In this document: in pieces, positions 1 to 4,692 of the stretch
Layout: each line of letters begins with the position of its first letter
Position numbering within the stretch: the stretch's first letter is position 1
DNA from: Candidatus Roizmanbacteria bacterium RIFCSPHIGHO2_01_FULL_39_8
GTDB taxonomy: Bacteria > Patescibacteriota > Microgenomatia > UBA1406 > GWC2-37-13
Length of the DNA: 7,653 nucleotides
NCBI GenBank assembly: GCA_001789355.1
Contig: MFZI01000022.1
Span: 1-7,653, forward strand
Direction: 5' to 3'
The notes under the pieces: model-generated
What the model was told of the DNA's origin: nothing
Databases searched by the model: none
What the model saw: the letters and a program-made list of their open reading frames with translations, nothing else
Program-made: the position numbers and the translations under genes

Positions 1-1178
1 CTTGTGCTGTAGTCAATACTCAAGATCAAGCCCAATTCATTAGGAAATGTAGTGGAGCAGCTTGCGCGTGGGTAACCTGTTCCCAATCAGAAAAAGATGC
101 AGGTGAGTGTTCGACAGATACAAATAACCCAAATCCAAAAAGCCTGAAGTGTTCATCTCACACCGAGTGTGGTGCAACCCCAACGATTACTCCTTACAAG
201 TCGCCAACTCCTGGGCCAAGTCCAACAAAAGGGCCTTCGGTTACTCCAGGAGGTTCTACTCTTACTCCAACTCCTACACCTACAATACCAGCTTCTGGCG
301 ATAGATTAGGCTATGGGATCAATTGTCCAGCAAATACTCCTGCCGAAATTTATGTGTATAGTCTTACCAATGAATGGCCAGAGCTTTTCATAGATGCAAG
401 TATTGGGAAAAGAGAGGGGCCGATGGCACAAAATGATATCCAGCCAAAGAAAGTCGATCCGCGCAGCAAGGGATCTAATAGTGTTGATTACCATATCGAA
501 GCAAGGTTCTCTGATGGAAAAATTGAAAAACATGACTTATTGTATCGCTACCCGAACAATTGTTCGCCTAGTTATTCATCTACTCCTCCCTCTGCAACTC
601 CGACTCCGCAAAAATCTCCGACACCATCCTTGACTCCTACACCGACGCCCACTGGTTCACCGCCAAGCGCCGGTTGTTACGAAGGAATGTGTCCAGCGCC
701 AAATGAAGCAGTAAAGGTCTTTTCCGACTGCCAGTCGGGCAACTGCAATGTCACTCACTATTTTGATACGGATCAGTGCAAAAGTCAGATCGACGTAAAA
801 ACCTACTGTGATCAACAAATAAGAACTTCGCAAGCAAAGTTTACTTTGTATGTTTTGCATCCAATACAAGATATACGCGTCAATACGAACCCTTCATTTA
901 AAGTCTATAAACTAACGACAAGTGCTCAACTGATAGAGGAGATAGCTACCAAGGATATAAATCTGAACGATATAAAAGTCGGAATAAACCAAGCAACAAC
1001 CGATACTCTGGAATTCAAACACAAAAATGATGGATTTCTTTATACGGGAGCATTCTGTTATTTGTCCACCGATCCTAACTATGCGGATAAACCAAAATGT
1101 TCAGTAATTACACTGCCCCAAACATATCCAGGCGGGAAGGATCCCATATTTAATTTTTATATAATAGTCAATCCCTAA
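1..1178 (+). CDS. Large Thr-Pro-linker exported protein, 5'-truncated (C-terminal 391 aa)
   Basis: The frame is open from the window edge (first full codon at base 3) to TAA at 1176-1178. The GTG at 354 is internal, because coding sequence with the same composition continues upstream of it. In order, the visible part holds a Cys-rich segment (about bases 3-176), a Thr/Pro/Ser linker (about 177-299), a compact module starting near NCPAN and ending near NNCSPS, a second linker rich in TPTPTP (about 571-664), and a C-terminal module of about 170 residues that has several cysteines early on and then beta-strand-like alternation. No catalytic motif is recognised. The design matches the two complete linker proteins downstream, which carry N-terminal membrane anchors, so the missing 5' end probably encodes a similar anchor. 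The next gene begins 1 nt after the stop, which suggests translational coupling. The role is unknown; adhesin, pilus-like or surface-scaffold functions are guesses. Confidence 0.85.
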   Translation, partial: CAVVNTQDQAQFIRKCSGAACAWVTCSQSEKDAGECSTDTNNPNPKSLKCSSHTECGATPTITPYKSPTPGPSPTKGPSVTPGGSTLTPTPTPTIPASGDRLGYGINCPANTPAEIYVYSLTNEWPELFIDASIGKREGPMAQNDIQPKKVDPRSKGSNSVDYHIEARFSDGKIEKHDLLYRYPNNCSPSYSSTPPSATPTPQKSPTPSLTPTPTPTGSPPSAGCYEGMCPAPNEAVKVFSDCQSGNCNVTHYFDTDQCKSQIDVKTYCDQQIRTSQAKFTLYVLHPIQDIRVNTNPSFKVYKLTTSAQLIEEIATKDINLNDIKVGINQATTDTLEFKHKNDGFLYTGAFCYLSTDPNYADKPKCSVITLPQTYPGGKDPIFNFYIIVNP

Positions 1179-1179
1179 T

Positions 1180-1572
1180 ATGAAAAATATATTCAACAAA
1201 TACTCAAAGTTATCACTCGCAATTATCATAAGTTTTTTTGTTTCTACTTTATTTATTAAAAATGTGTTTATCGCTGATTCTCCTCGAATTGATACCACTT
1301 TTTTTGCGAGGTTGAAGGACAGTGTTAATTATTATGCCAGAGTGACTGTTCCCAATTTTTTGGCTCAATTATCTTTTGATAACAAGAAGCAGCAGGAGAA
1401 GAAGGTAGCCGATCTTCTGCAAAAAAGCCTTCAGCCGATTTCAAAGGGTGTAAGAGCAAGTTCAAATGAAAACTATAGTTATGGAGAGTTTGATTTGAGT
1501 GAGATAGAATGGATTCCTATAGAGATAGTGGGAACTGATGGAGTAAAGAAAACTATCTTTATTCCGCGCTAG
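1180..1572 (+). CDS. Small single-pass membrane protein, copy A of a duplicated family (130 aa)
   Basis: The ATG at 1180 lies 1 nt after the preceding stop and has no Shine-Dalgarno sequence, so coupled translation is likely. Residues 1-10 are basic and residues about 11-31 form one hydrophobic helix, followed by an extracytoplasmic segment. Landmarks are PRI at 35-37, FARL at 42-45, NFLAQL at 59-64, a charged Gln/Lys stretch near 69-76, QPISKGV at 85-91 and EIEW at 108-111. All reappear in order in the product of 3346-3801, so the two are paralogues and each follows a large linker protein. I do not recognise a named family. Strict pairing suggests a partner, chaperone or anchor for the upstream exoprotein, but that is inference. 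The gene ends in TAG, and a promoter-like region follows directly. Confidence 0.85.
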   Translation: MKNIFNKYSKLSLAIIISFFVSTLFIKNVFIADSPRIDTTFFARLKDSVNYYARVTVPNFLAQLSFDNKKQQEKKVADLLQKSLQPISKGVRASSNENYSYGEFDLSEIEWIPIEIVGTDGVKKTIFIPR

Positions 1573-1593
1573 TTTGAGATTTGATTTTTGATT
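1573..1593 (+). repeat. Three tandem TTTGANN heptads
   Basis: Immediately after the TAG stop, three contiguous 7-nt units read TTTGAGA, TTTGATT and TTTGATT. The second and third supply possible -35 hexamers (TTGATT at 1581 and 1588). The same TTTGANN unit occurs four times at 4600-4627 and, inverted, at 4197-4236 around the four-helix-bundle gene. With only three units and an AT-rich setting, chance or slippage remains possible. Confidence 0.5.
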
Positions 1594-1609
1594 TTATTTT
1601 CTTTATATT
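1581..1609 (+). promoter_or_regulatory. Putative promoter for the 1653-3801 gene pair
   Basis: TTGATT (1581-1586) and TATATT (1604-1609) are separated by exactly 17 nt. A second overlapping option is TTGATT (1588-1593) and TTTAAT (1611-1616), also with a 17-nt spacer. Transcription would start near 1616-1624, leaving a leader of about 30-37 nt before ATG 1653. Bases 1581-1610 match 3803-3832, after the paralogous gene, at 27 of 30 positions. The hexamers are inspected by eye only, in an AT-rich stretch. Confidence 0.5.
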
Positions 1610-1652
1610 ATTTAATAAACTTGCTGTTTGAGTTTTGCTACTCGAGATCATT

Positions 1653-3341
1653 ATGAAGAACTCTCAAAGAGGTGAGATAATGACTGCTTTAACGATCATC
1701 TCTCTTGTGGTAATTGGGATATCTACCGTTGTTTCAAGTGTACTTTTGCGAAGGAATAAACAGACGACCCGTTCGTATGCCGCAGACGTATATGCGTGTC
1801 CCTCTACTGACCCCGAAGGAAGTAATTGGTACTGTGCAGGCGAGTGTGCAAGTGAAGAAGTGAGGACATTATTTACTAATGTGTGGGGAGGCGGAACCGA
1901 TAGACAAAAAGGAGCTACACAATGGAGAGCCGAGCGGTCGGCCGCCTGTCATCTGTCAAGTCCCGCATACTGTACTTCTACCCATACATCCGAGACATGT
2001 TACACCACGCCGCCGACCCCCACAATAGCATCTTATCCATCTGCTACACCTTTTAGTTCTCCCACGATTACTCCTTATCCCACAACCACCGCCTATCCGA
2101 CCGTTCCCTATGTTAGTAATACTCCCCAGCCGACAGCCCCTCCCGGGTATCCAACCTATACTCCTGTTCCGACGCAACGGCCTTCTCCTACGCCAACACC
2201 GTCTCCCATCCAAAGCACGTTCAAGATTACAGAAAGAATAGATGGGATCTATTACAAAAGTCCAACGGAAAAGATTGACAGAGTGGAAATGAAAATAGTC
2301 GACGTTCGAGACGGAAATAAAACGATCGATTCTGGTGAGATACCTCTTAATGCGAGAGTGTATTCCCGTTTTGTTCACGTGCAGCCATATAGGGATTACA
2401 TTGTGACCCTGCTTTTTTATAAAGCAGGGAATAATCCATCTAATTTAGCTCGCCGTGTGAGCTGTTTGAGCGGAGCAGATGGTGGAATTCCGGGCGGATG
2501 TTTTATTGAAAATATACATTCAGATCAGGAGGTAGAATTCACTTTTGACATCAATGATTTATCTTCAGGCTATGTGAGTCCTACTGTAAGACCAAGTACC
2601 GTACCAAGCAACATTCCCACTCCCACCCCCATACCTTCCTTGTCTCCTACAAATGTATTACAAACAAGCAAAAAAATAATTCTTGATCTAAAGTATCGAA
2701 ATGAGTGTGGGTATAGATCATTGGTCGGTGCTGACATTTTTATTCATCCTCCAGGTGATTCGAGTTATGTCGCGCTTCCTAGCAGTATAAATTCGGCAAG
2801 TGTAGAAAACGCCGGGAAAGTTATTCATATCAATAATGAAATCGAATTGAAAAAACAAAATACTGCAAGCACAGGCTTTCTTGATCTTACGATTAGAGCA
2901 TATCTTTTAGACCAAAAAGATATTATAACGCAAACATCTCTTACTAAAGCATTCGATTTTCCTTCTTTGGAAGATAGATATATCTGGCAGGATGAAGTAG
3001 AGTTCATTTGTACCCCTGTTAACGTCGATGTCGATAACTCATTTCTCTTTGATAATAGTCGCCCTGCAATGACCACACAGAAAGGAAGAAACATATTATG
3101 GACACATAAACTAGTTCCAGGACTTCTTGAGGGGGATCGCGACATACTTCTCTGGGTGTACGAAGGACCAAGTTCGTCTGGAAAAGAGTACGAATATAGT
3201 GAAATTGTTCCGGGCGGTGAACATGCGACTTCGTTTTCGGATGCAGGCATATTTTCGTACAAAGTTTGCAAAAGAAGTCTGTTGAGTATCTGTCTTAGTG
3301 GAGAAGAAAGTCAAGAAACAGGGATTATAACAGTTGAATAA
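1653..3341 (+). CDS. Membrane-anchored modular exoprotein with two Thr-Pro linkers (562 aa)
   Basis: I chose ATG 1653 over TTG 1635 because its product starts MKNSQRGEI, aligning with KNSKRGEI in the protein at 4693. A weak GAG lies 7 nt upstream. Residues about 10-29 form a hydrophobic helix, then a basic patch (LRRNK) and QTTRSYA, a possible signal-peptidase site. Next come a Cys/Trp-containing domain (about 37-116), a Pro/Thr/Tyr linker (about 117-188), a beta-rich module (about 189-303, beginning near TFKITERIDG), a short TP linker (about 304-332) and a C-terminal region of about 230 residues that looks like two Ig-like or fibronectin-like units. No enzyme motif is seen. A promoter-like element lies upstream, and a small membrane protein gene follows 4 nt after the stop. 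Likely a surface protein with adhesive or structural function; the specific role is unknown. Confidence 0.9.
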   Translation: MKNSQRGEIMTALTIISLVVIGISTVVSSVLLRRNKQTTRSYAADVYACPSTDPEGSNWYCAGECASEEVRTLFTNVWGGGTDRQKGATQWRAERSAACHLSSPAYCTSTHTSETCYTTPPTPTIASYPSATPFSSPTITPYPTTTAYPTVPYVSNTPQPTAPPGYPTYTPVPTQRPSPTPTPSPIQSTFKITERIDGIYYKSPTEKIDRVEMKIVDVRDGNKTIDSGEIPLNARVYSRFVHVQPYRDYIVTLLFYKAGNNPSNLARRVSCLSGADGGIPGGCFIENIHSDQEVEFTFDINDLSSGYVSPTVRPSTVPSNIPTPTPIPSLSPTNVLQTSKKIILDLKYRNECGYRSLVGADIFIHPPGDSSYVALPSSINSASVENAGKVIHINNEIELKKQNTASTGFLDLTIRAYLLDQKDIITQTSLTKAFDFPSLEDRYIWQDEVEFICTPVNVDVDNSFLFDNSRPAMTTQKGRNILWTHKLVPGLLEGDRDILLWVYEGPSSSGKEYEYSEIVPGGEHATSFSDAGIFSYKVCKRSLLSICLSGEESQETGIITVE

Positions 3342-3345
3342 AATT

Positions 3346-3801
3346 ATGATTACTTCGAGAAAAAAAATATTTTATGCCAAGCTGGTAAGCGCGGTCATTA
3401 TTGCGGCATTCATAGTCAATTATTTGGGGCAAGATGTTTTTCATGCAGGTACGCCACGAATCAGACCAGATGCACAATCGCTTATTCTGGCTCGTCTCAC
3501 CGGTTTAATCAGTCTCTCAAGAAATTTCATTGCACAATTACCTTTTGCCAAATCGAGGAGCTCATTGGAAGGAGAGAGGGCGACCGTACAACAAGGAAAG
3601 CCAGACAATTCATATAAGCCGGTCGCACAGGGAGTATATGCGAAAGAGGAAGGAGATAAAAAAATAAAATTGTATCAGGAGAACGAAGTCCAGTGGCTGT
3701 ATTATGAATTTGACTATAAAGGAAAACATTATAAGATTCGCTATGCTTTAAGCGATGGAGCCCCGAACAGAGAATCACTAGAAAAAATTCTGGGAGAATA
3801 G
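3346..3801 (+). CDS. Small single-pass membrane protein, copy B of a duplicated family (151 aa)
   Basis: ATG 3346 lies 4 nt after the preceding stop (3339-3341) and gives a normal basic N-terminus (MITSRKK). A TTG at 3334, overlapping the upstream gene, would add four residues and cannot be excluded. Residues about 9-27 are the membrane helix. The outside part repeats the copy A landmarks in order: PRI (37-39), LARL (48-51), NFIAQL (60-65), KPVAQGV (91-97) and EVQW (114-117). Copy B is longer, with a charged insertion around 70-88 and a Lys-rich, strand-like tail. Divergence is considerable, so the duplication is not recent, and the shared positions are candidates for functional contacts. The family is not recognised. 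The pairing with a large linker exoprotein in both copies suggests that they act together. Confidence 0.85.
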   Translation: MITSRKKIFYAKLVSAVIIAAFIVNYLGQDVFHAGTPRIRPDAQSLILARLTGLISLSRNFIAQLPFAKSRSSLEGERATVQQGKPDNSYKPVAQGVYAKEEGDKKIKLYQENEVQWLYYEFDYKGKHYKIRYALSDGAPNRESLEKILGE

Positions 3802-3802
3802 A

Positions 3803-3831
3803 TTGATTTTTTATTTTGATTTCTTTATATT
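3803..3831 (+). promoter_or_regulatory. Putative promoter giving a leaderless transcript for 3840-4136
   Basis: TTGATT (3803-3808), a 17-nt spacer, and TATATT (3826-3831). The expected start site, 7-8 nt downstream of the -10 box, falls at about 3838-3839, next to ATG 3840, so the mRNA would have almost no leader. The element begins right after the TAG of the preceding gene and is nearly the same as 1581-1610 (27 of 30 bases). Confidence 0.55.
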
Positions 3832-3839
3832 AAAAGTAT

Positions 3840-4136
3840 ATGTACATCGGTCCATTTTATTTTGACACTAAAGAAGTCTTCCTCATCTTAGCCGCGATCT
3901 TAGTCGGGTTTGCGATGTATTTTGGTTGGAGTGTCTGGTGGTTTGATAAGCGGGTCCTTTTAACAATAATCATCCTCATGCTGCTTACAAAAGGGCTTCT
4001 TCCTGCGATTCACAACGAGGCATTTTTTATTCTTGCTATTGTAACAATCTTTCTCACACTTTATCTCCCTATTTTCCAGGTGATCCTTTTTTATTTCATC
4101 AGCTTTTTACTGTTCCGACTGCTTAGAGTAATTTGA
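3840..4136 (+). CDS. Hypothetical polytopic membrane protein (98 aa)
   Basis: The protein is almost entirely hydrophobic. Possible membrane helices lie at residues about 12-30, 38-56, 61-77 and 79-96. Short polar breaks contain WWFDKR (33-38) and AIHNEAF (56-62), and the tail FRLLRVI is basic. There is no signal peptide separate from the first helix and no recognised motif. The start at ATG 3840 is supported by the promoter spacing; there is no ribosome binding site. It ends in TGA, which shows that TGA is a stop here. It lies between the duplicated cassette and the four-helix-bundle gene with its own predicted promoter, so a link to either is unproven. It could be a small integral protein such as a holin-like or assembly factor, but nothing in the sequence shows this. 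Confidence 0.75.
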   Translation: MYIGPFYFDTKEVFLILAAILVGFAMYFGWSVWWFDKRVLLTIIILMLLTKGLLPAIHNEAFFILAIVTIFLTLYLPIFQVILFYFISFLLFRLLRVI

Positions 4137-4153
4137 TTGTTGTTTATAAGCGA

Positions 4154-4182
4154 CTGACAAACCTTAAGATACTTCTTACACT
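4154..4182 (+). promoter_or_regulatory. Weak putative promoter for the four-helix-bundle gene
   Basis: CTGACA (4154-4159), a 17-nt spacer, and TACACT (4177-4182). Transcription would start at about 4189-4190, exactly at the GTG start codon, giving a leaderless mRNA. Both hexamers deviate from consensus. The main support is that the geometry equals that of the other predicted promoters in the window. Confidence 0.35.
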
Positions 4183-4189
4183 TTTTTAA

Positions 4190-4585
4190 GTGCAAATCTC
4201 AAATATCAAAGATCAAAGCCAAGCTCAAAGATCAAAGATAGAAGTCAAGTATAGAGCTTTCTATCTTTCATTGGATATTATTAAATTTATTGCTCACTTG
4301 TCATTGAAATTAGAGATCCGTATTATTTGCGATCAGCTTATACGAAGTGTTACCTCAATAGGAGCAAATATCGTTGAGGCGAAATCTTCATCCTCTAAAC
4401 GGGAATTTCTTAATTACTTTCAGATAGCTCTCAAAAGCTGTAATGAAACTAAATACTGGTTAGCCCTTCTTAGAGAACTAACACCAGATAATAAGGAGAT
4501 AATAAATAACTTCATTGATGAAACAGAGCAAATAGGGAAAATAATTGCAAGCAGTGTTTTAACGATGAAAAATAAAAGACTTTGA
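4190..4585 (+). CDS. Four-helix bundle protein, S23 / 23S rRNA intervening-sequence family (131 aa)
   Basis: The protein has the pattern of the four-helix-bundle (S23-type) family. A first helix starts near YRAFYLSLDIIKF, then come the conserved QLIRSVTSIGANIVEA block (about residues 49-64), SSSKREFLNYFQIALKS (about 66-82), a helix with ETKYWLALLREL (about 85-96) and a final helix ending near the C-terminus. Members are known as ORFs inside intervening sequences of 23S rRNA genes and as free-standing genes; their biochemical role is poorly defined. No rRNA flanks it here. GTG 4190 is the only reasonable start, with no ribosome binding site. Residues about 3-16 are encoded by the heptad repeat array, so the N-terminal tail is low-complexity (ISNIKDQSQAQRSK) and probably not part of the fold. 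The gene ends in TGA, and inverted copies of the heptads follow it. Confidence 0.85.
   Translation: MQISNIKDQSQAQRSKIEVKYRAFYLSLDIIKFIAHLSLKLEIRIICDQLIRSVTSIGANIVEAKSSSSKREFLNYFQIALKSCNETKYWLALLRELTPDNKEIINNFIDETEQIGKIIASSVLTMKNKRL
4197..4236 (-). repeat. Left heptad array (inverted TTTGANN units) at the start of the four-helix-bundle gene
   Basis: Read on the + strand the units are NNTCAAA: three in phase from 4197 to 4217 (TCTCAAA, TATCAAA, GATCAAA), a 5-nt break, then two from 4223 to 4236 (GCTCAAA, GATCAAA). TCAAAGATCAAAG occurs as a direct repeat at 4206-4218 and 4225-4237. Bases 4198-4212 are the exact reverse complement of 4598-4612. The array lies inside the predicted coding region. 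Confidence 0.8.
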
Positions 4586-4597
4586 ATTTTAAACCAG

Positions 4598-4627
4598 TCT
4601 TTGATATTTGAGGTTTGATCTTTGAAC
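4598..4627 (+). repeat. Right heptad array downstream of the four-helix-bundle gene
   Basis: Four perfect contiguous TTTGANN units run from 4600 to 4627 (TTTGATA, TTTGAGG, TTTGATC, TTTGAAC). Bases 4598-4612 pair perfectly with 4198-4212 (15 nt), and 4614-4625 pair perfectly with 4225-4236 or 4206-4217 (12 nt). The arrays therefore enclose the gene as an inverted repeat about 385 nt apart. Confidence 0.8.
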
Positions 4628-4651
4628 TCTCAATCTTATAGTATTTTTCCC

Positions 4652-4681
4652 TTGACATTCTGTAAGATAGACGGGTACTAT
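4652..4681 (+). promoter_or_regulatory. Putative promoter for the dockerin protein gene
   Basis: A consensus TTGACA (4652-4657), an 18-nt spacer, and TACTAT (4676-4681). The expected start site is about 4688-4690, only a few bases before ATG 4693, so the transcript would be nearly leaderless. No Shine-Dalgarno sequence precedes the ATG, consistent with that. This is the best -35 match in the window. Confidence 0.6.
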
Positions 4682-4692
4682 GATGATAATCC

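Noticed and set aside
177..299. CRISPR array or minisatellite in the ACTCC/ACACC repeats
   Set aside because: There are no constant repeats with unique spacers; the repetition follows Thr-Pro codons in frame.
354..1178. Complete gene starting at GTG 354
   Set aside because: The same frame is open to base 3 and encodes a Cys-rich segment and a TP linker upstream, so 354 is internal to a truncated gene.
1653..1740. Canonical type IV prepilin signal
   Set aside because: The Gly before the hydrophobic helix is followed by Glu at +1, not by a hydrophobic residue with Glu at +5, so it does not fit the usual cleavage rule.
1956..2378. Reverse-strand open frame rich in Arg and Gly opposite the linker protein
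   Set aside because: It is the antisense reading of the Pro/Thr linker codons; the forward frame has an anchor, modules and a paired downstream gene.
2825..3271. Reverse-strand open frame of about 148 codons
   Set aside because: It lies wholly inside the C-terminal module of the 1653-3341 gene, with no start signal or recognisable domain.
4190..4585. Accessory (Avd-like) protein of a diversity-generating retroelement
   Set aside because: Avd is also a small four-helix bundle, but there is no reverse transcriptase or template/variable repeat pair in the window, and the QLIRSVTSIGANIVEA block fits the S23 type.
3840..4585. Alternative genetic code with TGA read as Gly (Gracilibacteria/Absconditabacteria type)
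   Set aside because: TGA ends the genes at 4136 and 4585 at sensible places, and TGG is used for Trp throughout; no gene is interrupted by an in-frame TGA.
4575..4602. Rho-independent terminator (AAAGACT / AGTCTTT stem)
   Set aside because: The stem is AT-rich, the loop is 14 nt and there is no T-run directly after it; the right arm is better explained as part of the heptad array.
4190..4627. 23S rRNA intervening sequence
   Set aside because: The encoded protein belongs to the family found in such sequences, but no rRNA flanks it and neighbouring protein genes are intact.
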